IMG/VR virus record: IMGVR_UViG_3300010883_000277
Coordinates: 1-29,859 of that record
Direction: 5' to 3' (one strand)
DNA length: 29,859 nt
Origin: a virus
In this document: in pieces, positions 15,937 through 22,871 of the stretch
Numbering within the stretch: position 1 is the stretch's first letter
Layout: each line of letters opens with the position of its first letter
The notes under the pieces: model-generated
Database searches by the model: none
What the model saw: the letters and a program-made list of their open reading frames with translations, nothing else
Told to the model about the DNA's origin: nothing
Translations under genes and position numbers: made by a program

Positions 15937-16752
15937 TTAAAAATCATTCTCTAGATCAGCAAAAGCGTCATCTAAACTATTAAATTTTTTCTGAGTCTCT
16001 GTTGCTGAATCAGTTTTTGAATTATCGCTACTTTGAAGATCGGCGTTTCGTGTAGTCCCAGTAGACCCACCACCGCTATATTCAGATTCTTCTAAATCGC
16101 CATTTAGCCAATCATTAATAATCTTTTCAAGCTCGTCGCTTGATTTAAGAACGTACATATCATCTAAGTTTGGAATACTCGAAAGCCAGCTTTTGACTTG
16201 CTCATTATTTTCCGCTAGCTTACTTTGCTTTCCCCGGGGTCTTACCTCAGTTGTAGCCCACATTCGACCAGGCGCCTTTGTGCAAATTACCTTTACATCA
16301 CGCCCTTCTGCCAGATCAGTAATATCCCCATAGTCTTCATCAAGCATAACGTTCAATAACGATTGATATACCATCTTACCAAAAGACCAAACCCTAATTC
16401 CCTTATCTTCTTCACCTCGAACGATCACCGGTGCATAATAGCGTGGCTTAGGATAGAGCTTCTTAGCTAACTCATAAGACTCCTTAGTGCCTTCATCTCG
16501 TAACTTATTAATAAGATCCTGGATTGGATCTGGTTTCTTAAACTGATAGGGTGCTAACAGTCCCGGATTGTTTCCAATGTTATAATAAAACCAGCGCTCA
16601 ACGAAAGGTAGCCCATCTTCACTATCAGGAAATGACAAAATTCTTACGGTGACTTCTTCTCCCTCCTGTGGGCGCCACATTGCATTCCTTTTACTACCTT
16701 GACCACTTAGCTGGTTCAGCTTTCTTCTAATCGCTTCAAAATCTACTGCCAT
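15937..16752 (-). CDS. Single-stranded DNA-binding protein (gp32-like)
   Basis: The 271 aa protein has the layout of T4 gp32. There is a short basic N-terminus for cooperativity (FEAIRRKLNQLSGQGSKRN), an aromatic-rich OB core (FVERWFYYNIG, PKPRYYAPVIVRG), a Ser/Gly-rich linker (about 220-250) and an acidic C-terminal tail (DDAFADLENDF) that would contact replication partners. The Cys/His zinc ligands of T4 gp32 are not seen. TAGGAGG sits 7 nt before the ATG, one of the strongest ribosome sites in the window, and a consensus-like promoter lies 43 bases upstream, both consistent with high expression. recA follows directly. Confidence 0.85.
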   Translation of the reverse strand: MAVDFEAIRRKLNQLSGQGSKRNAMWRPQEGEEVTVRILSFPDSEDGLPFVERWFYYNIGNNPGLLAPYQFKKPDPIQDLINKLRDEGTKESYELAKKLYPKPRYYAPVIVRGEEDKGIRVWSFGKMVYQSLLNVMLDEDYGDITDLAEGRDVKVICTKAPGRMWATTEVRPRGKQSKLAENNEQVKSWLSSIPNLDDMYVLKSSDELEKIINDWLNGDLEESEYSGGGSTGTTRNADLQSSDNSKTDSATETQKKFNSLDDAFADLENDF

Positions 16753-16794
16753 GATTCGGCCTCCTAAATTGGTAAATTATCAACTTGTATCTTG

Positions 16795-16823
16795 ATTATA
16801 AGTTTAGAAAGCTAAATTTTCAA
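16795..16823 (-). promoter_or_regulatory. Sigma70-like promoter of ssb
   Basis: On the minus strand TTGAAA (16818-16823) is followed by 17 nt and then TATAAT (16795-16800). This is five of six and six of six matches to the vegetative consensus with ideal spacing. Transcription would start near 16788, giving a leader of about 35 nt containing the strong ribosome site. It would drive ssb, recA and the genes beyond. Confidence 0.55.
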
Positions 16824-16831
16824 CAGGTATG

Positions 16832-17074
16832 TTATTTTGTTTCGCTTTTTTTCTTGGTGCGCTTTAGAACCTTGGCGGGGTAAGTTGGTCCTGTTCCTAG
16901 AGGCTTAGAAACGCCGCCGACGCCGCCGGCAGACATTTCGTCAGACTTGGTATCGTCGGTGTCTTTATTTTTCTCTTGCTCTCTATCATCTTGATTAGTA
17001 AGATCAGGCTCACCGATTATCTCACCCTTCTCTAGGATAAGATGTATGAATTTTCTAAGAAGTTGTATGCTCAT
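16832..17074 (-). CDS. Hypothetical protein, 80 aa
   Basis: This is a small, highly charged protein. It has a hydrophobic helical N-terminus (LLRKFIHLILEKGEIIGEPD), an acidic middle, the turn-rich DEMSAGGVGGVSKPLGTGP and a very basic C-terminus (KVLKRTKKKSETK). It looks largely disordered. I do not recognise a function, though its place between the polymerase group and ssb suggests an accessory replication role. No Shine-Dalgarno precedes the ATG; a GATAAT lies 7 nt upstream. Confidence 0.65.
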   Translation of the reverse strand: MSIQLLRKFIHLILEKGEIIGEPDLTNQDDREQEKNKDTDDTKSDEMSAGGVGGVSKPLGTGPTYPAKVLKRTKKKSETK

Positions 17075-17081
17075 AGTATTA

Positions 17082-17111
17082 ATTATCTTGAAAATCTGAA
17101 TTTTGGGTCAA
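17082..17111 (-). promoter_or_regulatory. Possible promoter for the 80 aa gene
   Basis: TTGACC (17106-17111), an 18-nt spacer and GATAAT (17082-17087) lie on the minus strand within the 3' end of the exonuclease-fold gene. The start codon is 7 nt beyond the -10 box, so the transcript would be leaderless. Each hexamer has one mismatch to consensus; a chance match in AT-rich DNA is possible. Confidence 0.3.
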
Positions 17112-17904
17112 TTTCGAAAATTTGTGGCTCTACACCGGGTAAATTATCGACTAACCACTCAGATTCAACCTTTCCTTGCTCTGTATCTTTTAGCGCCAAC
17201 CACCAGCATCCAACATCAGGGTTCCAGCGATATCTTCTTTCTTTTAGCAAATGATTTGAATCTCTAGGTGAGTTTGCAGCAAATATTTGTAAATCTGGAG
17301 TTTTAGCATGTAATAATAGTTTCTTTGTCACATTATTTAAATCTAAAACGTATACCAACGCATCGAGAACAACTGCAGAGTTTTTGAAATCATAAAAGAA
17401 ACCAGAAAATACTGATAATACGCTAAGTCCCCTAGCAGGAAAATCTAGATCAGTCCATGAAACTTGTTCCATACTGCACCCCCACAAAGTGTCGATCGTA
17501 CCAATATGCTTTTCTATCCATGGCTTTACAAAGCTCGCATTGTGGGAAATGACTAGATCAGCACTTTTAAGAAGATTAGAAACCAAGCTCCAGTCAATAC
17601 TTGATCCTACTTCGTCCTTAATCGAAAAATCTAAATACTTTGATTCCTCGGCAGTTAACTCTCTTTTAGGATCTTCAAAAAAAGACACTGTTTTTCTAGA
17701 CTTTGAAAACTTCCCATCTTTATTAACATAGCAAAGCTTTAAGTTAATCCTTAATAAGTCACCGACATTATGATTTAATGAAGTTGTTGCAACGCTACAA
17801 AAGATGACAGCAACATCATCAGAAGATGAATTAACAATTTCTAGATTAGACAAATTTTCAATATTTCTTAATTCTATATTTTTTTCTTTATTTTTGATGA
17901 TCAT
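17083..17904 (-). CDS. DnaQ/ExoX-fold protein with degenerate active site (pseudo-exonuclease)
   Basis: The 273 aa protein has the outline of a DEDD 3'-5' exonuclease with an ExoX-type C-terminal module. Landmarks are ATTSLN (39-44), SHNASF (120-125), GCSMEQVSW (142-150), GFFYD (168-172) and the C-terminal LKERRYRWNPDVGCWW (220-235). The catalytic residues are replaced: the DxE of motif I is S37-V-A39, the Asp after HNxxF is V126, and the motif III His and Asp align with K174 and V179 (D181 is near). The frame is intact, so a binding or scaffolding role under selection is likelier than decay. The gene lies downstream of the family A polymerase gene in the same run. It has only a weak ribosome site; TATAAA is 5 nt before the ATG. 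Confidence 0.75.
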   Translation of the reverse strand: MIIKNKEKNIELRNIENLSNLEIVNSSSDDVAVIFCSVATTSLNHNVGDLLRINLKLCYVNKDGKFSKSRKTVSFFEDPKRELTAEESKYLDFSIKDEVGSSIDWSLVSNLLKSADLVISHNASFVKPWIEKHIGTIDTLWGCSMEQVSWTDLDFPARGLSVLSVFSGFFYDFKNSAVVLDALVYVLDLNNVTKKLLLHAKTPDLQIFAANSPRDSNHLLKERRYRWNPDVGCWWLALKDTEQGKVESEWLVDNLPGVEPQIFEIDPKFRFSR

Positions 17905-17910
17905 ATATCT

Positions 17911-18435
17911 TTATATTTCCCAAGTCTTTCTTTCGCCTGAATATATTATTACGGTATTCGAGGCATTTTCAATTTGAATTAAGGATGTTAGTTTTAAGAT
18001 CCCGGCGTTTTGGGCGCCTATAAGAGTATGGTACAGATATTTTATCCCATCTCTAACTTTGATTTCAGCGACTTTTATTTTTAATCCAGTCTTAGATCCA
18101 CTAGATACTTGTGATAATCCAGAATATACATTCTTCATTACATCAGTACCAATAAATGCTTGAACCAAAAGCGTTTTTATTTTCTCAATATCAGTCTGTC
18201 CTACCGCTGATTTTACTTTTAGATTTTGCATTAACTTTTTAGGATCTTCTTTTGCCAAAGCGCCGGCTTCTTTCACACCGGCAGAAAATCGACCGGACCC
18301 AGTTGACGCCTCTATCCCAATTCTTTTTTTCCTTGGTTTTGATTTTGGCTCCGGGGTTGAGGTAGACGACTTTGATTTATCTTCTTTTTCTTCTAAAAGA
18401 ATATCAAATACTATATCTTTAATAGAAACTTTCAT
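17911..18435 (-). CDS. Hypothetical protein, 174 aa
   Basis: I do not recognise this protein. The N-terminus (MKVSIKDIVFDILLEEKED) is an amphipathic helix followed by a long Lys/Ser/Pro linker (about 20-45) rich in positive charge. The C-terminal 100 residues look globular, with alternating beta strands (KIKVAEIKVRDGIKYLYHTL). The ATG overlaps the stop of the polymerase gene (ATGA), with GGAG 11 nt upstream, so its translation is coupled to that of the polymerase. Its place between polymerase and pseudo-exonuclease suggests a polymerase accessory or DNA-binding factor. Confidence 0.75.
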   Translation of the reverse strand: MKVSIKDIVFDILLEEKEDKSKSSTSTPEPKSKPRKKRIGIEASTGSGRFSAGVKEAGALAKEDPKKLMQNLKVKSAVGQTDIEKIKTLLVQAFIGTDVMKNVYSGLSQVSSGSKTGLKIKVAEIKVRDGIKYLYHTLIGAQNAGILKLTSLIQIENASNTVIIYSGERKTWEI

Positions 18436-19598
18436 GTTATATTATACTCCAGGAAAAAATGACCGACATCTTTTATATCTATTCCTTCATTAATTATTTT
18501 GTAAACAACTTCTAGCTCACTATTCTTGACATCTATTACAAGCGCATCGTGTATTACGCAAAGAGGCTTTACAGATTTAGGCATTCTAGGGTCTTTAATT
18601 AGCTTAGAAAAGCCAACTAATGAAATATCGACACTAGAGCTTTGCACAAAGTTGTTTATCACCACGTTGGAAGTCATCTTCTTGAGCGAAATTGGACGTC
18701 CAAATAAATTCTTAATCTTTCCGCTATTATAGTCTCCCGCTTTTTTTAAGATACACTTAAGATCAAAATATTCATCTATAGCTTTCTTAATAATAAATGC
18801 TTCTTTACCTACAATCTCTGTTAATTTTGATAGGCCGGCGCCGAACAGGGTAGACAAGACAGCGGCTTTCACTTTTTCCCTGCCACATGTTAATTCATAT
18901 CTCTGCATTATATCTGTATAGATATCTCTTTTAGTTGATTTCGCTGATAATAGCTTTGCGAAGCGCGGCTCAAGCGATACAAAGTCGATCCATAGAATCG
19001 TGCCGTCCTCATATCTACTCTTAAAAATATTTTTCATATTCCTAGGAAGTAGTAATACTTGAGGACCGCTCTTTACAACTAGGCGACCTGTTACAGTTTT
19101 AAATCTATCGTATACCAGCTTTTTAGTTAGTCCGGAATCATTAGGTAGAAAAGACTGTATTGTTTTTTTGACAGTTGGGTTCTCTATCTTAGATCTTAAA
19201 ATGTCTTCGTTGAGGTAGAACCCCTCTAGCTGCTTTAATATAAAATTGCCTGCAGCAAATGTCTCAGAATAAGCGTCATTATTAATAGTACTCTTTATAT
19301 TATTAAAAAAAGAATTGAGCGCATCTATTTTTTTAGAAAAAATAGATGTTGGCAATATATGCTTCCAGTTAGGAGCTTGGGCGCCCACCAAAGATAACAT
19401 TTTTTGATATTTCTCGTCTATAAAAATCATTGGATCAATTCCATATAGGCGAAGATATTCATTTAAAGTATTAGCTTCGTTTATATCTAAAAAAAGATCA
19501 TGATCTATATTACGATCATTAATCCATGAATATCCATCACCATCCATGATAAGATATTGTTCACGACCAAATAAAAACTTATCTACTAACAATCTCAT
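18432..19598 (-). CDS. Minimal family A DNA polymerase (palm/fingers only)
   Basis: The 388 aa protein carries the family A polymerase core without an exonuclease or 5' nuclease domain. Visible motifs are TGRLVV (170-175), motif A IDFVSLEPR (catalytic D205, E210, R212), motif B R240...K244...LFGAG (aligning without gaps to T7 RDNAK...YGAG), NNFVQSS (315-321) and motif C VIHDAL (H350, catalytic D351). Both catalytic Asp residues are present. Two normally conserved positions differ: the T7 Tyr526 / E. coli Phe762 position is Leu248, and the Glu following the motif C Asp is Ala352. The first 160 residues are unassigned. No Shine-Dalgarno is seen; promoter-like boxes lie directly before the ATG. 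It may be a repair or primer-processing polymerase, or a non-catalytic factor. Confidence 0.8.
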   Translation of the reverse strand: MRLLVDKFLFGREQYLIMDGDGYSWINDRNIDHDLFLDINEANTLNEYLRLYGIDPMIFIDEKYQKMLSLVGAQAPNWKHILPTSIFSKKIDALNSFFNNIKSTINNDAYSETFAAGNFILKQLEGFYLNEDILRSKIENPTVKKTIQSFLPNDSGLTKKLVYDRFKTVTGRLVVKSGPQVLLLPRNMKNIFKSRYEDGTILWIDFVSLEPRFAKLLSAKSTKRDIYTDIMQRYELTCGREKVKAAVLSTLFGAGLSKLTEIVGKEAFIIKKAIDEYFDLKCILKKAGDYNSGKIKNLFGRPISLKKMTSNVVINNFVQSSSVDISLVGFSKLIKDPRMPKSVKPLCVIHDALVIDVKNSELEVVYKIINEGIDIKDVGHFFLEYNIT

Positions 19599-19603
19599 AA
19601 ATA

Positions 19604-19632
19604 ATTTTATAAGTTTAGTAGAGGTTTTTCAA
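19604..19632 (-). promoter_or_regulatory. Possible promoter of the family A polymerase gene
   Basis: On the minus strand TTGAAA (19627-19632) lies 17 nt before TAAAAT (19604-19609), or 15 nt before TATAAA (19606-19611). The box CTAAACTTATAA (19607-19618) is identical to that in the ssb promoter. The ATG follows within 5-7 nt of the -10 box and has no ribosome site, suggesting a leaderless or near-leaderless transcript. Confidence 0.4.
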
Positions 19633-19633
19633 A

Positions 19634-22561
19634 TTAATCAGACTCAATTTCTGCTATTGCCTGATTTATAGCGTTTCCTACGTTCGTATAAGCGCCGTAA
19701 GCGTTTAGGGGTTGAAATTCCCAGCTAGTTGTAAACGTACCGGCAGAGACTTGGTGTGAAACCTTAGACGCGCAATATATGTTGTCTGCGCTCGTTCCTG
19801 TTCCAAAATCGATAAAAAATGTTTGTCCAATAGACGCAAGTGGAAACCCCATTGTTGTCATAGAAAGTCTTGTAGGGGCGATCTGTAATGGTACACCGGT
19901 CTCTCGTAAACCCAGAGCTGTTGTTCCCGCTCCAAGACCTGATCTCTTCAAATTTATATTCGTAAGAGCCGGGTTGTTCATTGATGCAAGATTGGCCTGT
20001 ATTACGTTGGTCGCGCTGGTACCGTATACGATGGTAGGCATAACCGATTTCAGAAACTGTTTTACTTTTTCAAAGTCTGTTTTTACCCTAAACCTCACTG
20101 AGCCAGACTCTATGTCTGCATCTGAGATCTTAGTAGTTGTAGGGATTGCTTCAAGAATACCCTCTTTTAAGGCTCTATTAATTTGCGTTACGAATTCCTC
20201 TTTTCTTCCGCTCTTATCTTTACCCTTGTCCATAGCGGCTTTAGCTATTCCGCTGGTAAAAGGAGTTAGCCCTTCTTGTTGAGACGATTGCCAAATCTGT
20301 GACATTGTTGTATGAGAAGTTGAATTTTGATCAAAAATATGAATCCTATAGATCGATTTTCCGTCGGTGTCTCCCGTTAAGCACTCTGCTTGCATTTGGA
20401 TTCTTGGTACTTTAAACCTTATGTCACCGTCGTCTTTAATACCGTAGGCATCTTTTAATCTCAGATCCTTAACACCTTGTAGTATCGTCTTATCCTCATA
20501 TTTCTTAGATAATTTTATCTTTCCAGGATTCTCTTTATCTGATTCGTACAAGTCGGTTAGCCCATAGGCTTCCGCTGTCTGGCTTGAAATAAATTCTTTA
20601 CTTAAAAACCTAATGAACGCTCCGATGGGCATATTTGTAGATGTCTTGCATTTCTCCCTAAACTTTTGGGTAAAAGACTGGAACCCTATTGGGAAAGATC
20701 CTATAGGCGAATTCGCCATATAGGAAGCATGACTATTAAAGCCATAAAAAACAAATTGTACTTCATCGAATTGTCCGGTGCCACATAGAGGATACCCAAC
20801 GAACGCCAATAAAAGACTTCCAAATGTAGTATAGGACGTATCGTCATCACGAATATCTACAAACTTTTGAAATTTACCCTGAAAGGTCAGTGCAAATGGA
20901 TCTTTTATTTTGTTGCTGCCGCCGGGCTTCTCGCTGTTCTGTCTTTTAACTTTATGATTTTTGACTTTTGCATTAACTATTCTAGCCATGCTTTGTTGTG
21001 CTTTTGGTATCTTCGTTTTTAATTCTTTTAATAGAGGTAAGATCTTCTTTAGATTTCCCGGGGCGCCCGCTTTTCTTGCGCTGGCAATAAATTTGTCTAT
21101 TTCCTCAGACGTCTTTTTATCAAACCCCATTGCAGATCCAGTATCAGATAACTTTGAAACTATATGACCACCGTCGATTTTCTTAGAGCCCTTTTTACCA
21201 CCAGATCTTTCTTTACGATGAGCGCTAATCGCTTCAGTAAGTCTTTTTACATCTTTTAAGGCTTCTTTTACCGCTACACCTTCAGATATTTTTGAAAGCT
21301 GGATCTGTGCTGAGCCTTTTAGAGAGAGCTTAAGTGCTATATTAACTTGGCCTACCTGATCAAAAGTAAAGCTTGAATTAACTATGCCATACTTCTCAGT
21401 GCACTTTAGACTGTCTAGAAATCGACCGTATACATTACCAGGTAAATTACCGTCAGGGTGAGACCACCCATAAGTAATTATCATATGTGTCTTTCCGTAT
21501 AGATCTGGTTTCACAAACTCAGCAATTTCTGATAGTCTAGATCTGTCATGCAAAACTAAGCTCATTTCTGCTGTTTTATAAGTTAGCAATCCAGCGGATG
21601 GCGCTAGACTTACTTTAAAATCCTTTAAACTCATAAATGGCCTGAACTTATCAATAACCGATGCACCTCTGTGGGTCGGAGTTTGGCCAGTAAGATATGA
21701 CTCATCTCCGTTTACTAGTGTTTGAGGAGACGTAAATATCTCCATACCTGCAGAGGTGGTTGATGGATCTTTTCTATTTTTTTCTTCATCACTGACTTTT
21801 GGTGGTGGAGTATTTAAAATATTCTTTCTGACTTTTAAGTCAACCCCCTTCGACATTGCTTCATTTGCTCCGCCAGGAGTGGGCTTGAAATTGCCTTTTA
21901 GAAATTGTAATAATGAGATTGTTTGAACCACACCGTCGCTTGACAGCGCTGGTGTTGAGGGTACCAGCGTTACATCTAGAAAGGGTATGCATCTAGACAT
22001 TTCTAAAGTTGGAATAGTATTTAAAAAAACCTCAGCAGCAGGGGTTCCTCTCTTGGCTGGATTTAGTGTATTTGGTAAAACCATAAAAGCTGACAGCGCT
22101 GGTTTTTCTTTACTTGGGTTCTGGGGATCTAGGTTGGGCATTATCGGTAGGCGATCGCCTATGTGGAAGTAATTTGGTGTTACAAGCTCCTGAATGGACG
22201 TCGGGCAGCCAGATTTACTAGCAGATAACGCTGCCTCAGAGTCCTCATATACCACCCGTACCACAGACTCTACACTTTTTATTGCCGCAGCACCACCCCC
22301 AGCAGTGAATTCGTTTATCTTTGCTATAATTTCATGTGCGAAGTATGCAGTGTCTTGTGATTGTAAGAGCCCAATAATAGACGCAATACCTGCGTCTGGA
22401 GAGGACTTACCTTGAATCATATCAAAGTTGGCCTGCTGCAAATTATCAATCGACGCCGAGCCCATCAAAACGTTAAAAAGATCATCTTGAGATAATATAC
22501 CAAAATAAGCCTGGAGATCCATTACGGCTTGATCTAATCTTGACTTTGTACCTCTAGACAT
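19634..22561 (-). CDS. Large virion protein, probable baseplate hub or tail-lysin-like component
   Basis: The 975 aa protein has no enzyme motif. Two stretches suggest a tail or baseplate role. Around residues 325-390 is a beta-rich segment (SLKDFKVSLAPSAGLLTY, then MIITYGWSHPDGN) like the first domain of hub/gpD-type proteins. The C-terminal region has TTMGFPLASIGQTFFIDFG, TADNIY-type strands and WEFQPLNAYGAY, the pattern of hub proteins that contact the tail tube. The middle has a Lys-rich helical insert (about 435-530). AGGA precedes the ATG with 9 nt spacing. The gp53-like gene is next to it, supporting a baseplate assignment; the exact T4 equivalent is uncertain. Confidence 0.65.
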   Translation of the reverse strand: MSRGTKSRLDQAVMDLQAYFGILSQDDLFNVLMGSASIDNLQQANFDMIQGKSSPDAGIASIIGLLQSQDTAYFAHEIIAKINEFTAGGGAAAIKSVESVVRVVYEDSEAALSASKSGCPTSIQELVTPNYFHIGDRLPIMPNLDPQNPSKEKPALSAFMVLPNTLNPAKRGTPAAEVFLNTIPTLEMSRCIPFLDVTLVPSTPALSSDGVVQTISLLQFLKGNFKPTPGGANEAMSKGVDLKVRKNILNTPPPKVSDEEKNRKDPSTTSAGMEIFTSPQTLVNGDESYLTGQTPTHRGASVIDKFRPFMSLKDFKVSLAPSAGLLTYKTAEMSLVLHDRSRLSEIAEFVKPDLYGKTHMIITYGWSHPDGNLPGNVYGRFLDSLKCTEKYGIVNSSFTFDQVGQVNIALKLSLKGSAQIQLSKISEGVAVKEALKDVKRLTEAISAHRKERSGGKKGSKKIDGGHIVSKLSDTGSAMGFDKKTSEEIDKFIASARKAGAPGNLKKILPLLKELKTKIPKAQQSMARIVNAKVKNHKVKRQNSEKPGGSNKIKDPFALTFQGKFQKFVDIRDDDTSYTTFGSLLLAFVGYPLCGTGQFDEVQFVFYGFNSHASYMANSPIGSFPIGFQSFTQKFREKCKTSTNMPIGAFIRFLSKEFISSQTAEAYGLTDLYESDKENPGKIKLSKKYEDKTILQGVKDLRLKDAYGIKDDGDIRFKVPRIQMQAECLTGDTDGKSIYRIHIFDQNSTSHTTMSQIWQSSQQEGLTPFTSGIAKAAMDKGKDKSGRKEEFVTQINRALKEGILEAIPTTTKISDADIESGSVRFRVKTDFEKVKQFLKSVMPTIVYGTSATNVIQANLASMNNPALTNINLKRSGLGAGTTALGLRETGVPLQIAPTRLSMTTMGFPLASIGQTFFIDFGTGTSADNIYCASKVSHQVSAGTFTTSWEFQPLNAYGAYTNVGNAINQAIAEIESD

Positions 22562-22571
22562 TACTTGAATC

Positions 22572-22859
22572 CTAAACCAGCGCCGCGACTTGCGTTAAGT
22601 TAGTCGGAATTAAAAGATAAGTACCTGGAGGTACTTGTAAATTCCATCCAATACCACTTGAGCCAGCAATTATCCACCATAATCTAGAGTCGCCATATTC
22701 TATTCCAGCTATGATATCTAGTCTTTCTCCCTCTCTAAGATAATCTTTCCTTATGGAAATGTTTCCATTTATTGCGGCGGCTCTTAGTATCTTACCTGGT
22801 ACATAAGTGCCGTAGAAGTTGCCTCCACCCATTATAGGGGCTGATGTGTATCTTCTCAA
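22572..22859 (-). CDS. LysM/gp53-like baseplate wedge protein
   Basis: The 95 aa protein resembles the LysM-type domain of T4 gp53 and phage tail protein X. It has GERLDIIAGIEYGDSRLWW, the LysM 'get repeatedly, then run' core, followed by a helix and PPGTYLLIP, the last strand. Such proteins join tail tube or wedge parts of the baseplate. The start is TTG (22859) with AGGAG (22868-22872) at 8 nt, the same arrangement as the ClpP-like gene. No in-frame ATG near the N-terminus would keep the length. Confidence 0.75.
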   Translation of the reverse strand: MRRYTSAPIMGGGNFYGTYVPGKILRAAAINGNISIRKDYLREGERLDIIAGIEYGDSRLWWIIAGSSGIGWNLQVPPGTYLLIPTNLTQVAALV

Positions 22860-22871
22860 GTTATTGTCTCC

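Noticed and set aside
15924-15947. Upstream ATG (15947) as recA start
   Set aside because: It lies in the end of ssb without a suitable ribosome site, while GTG 15923 has AGGGG at proper spacing.
17083-17904. Active proofreading subunit (DnaQ/epsilon) for DnaE
   Set aside because: Every expected catalytic residue of the DEDD set is substituted, so catalytic proofreading by this protein is unlikely.
19779-20282. Plus-strand open frame of 167 codons
   Set aside because: Opposite the coding frame of the 975 aa virion protein; hydrophobic translation is a by-product of the reverse frame.
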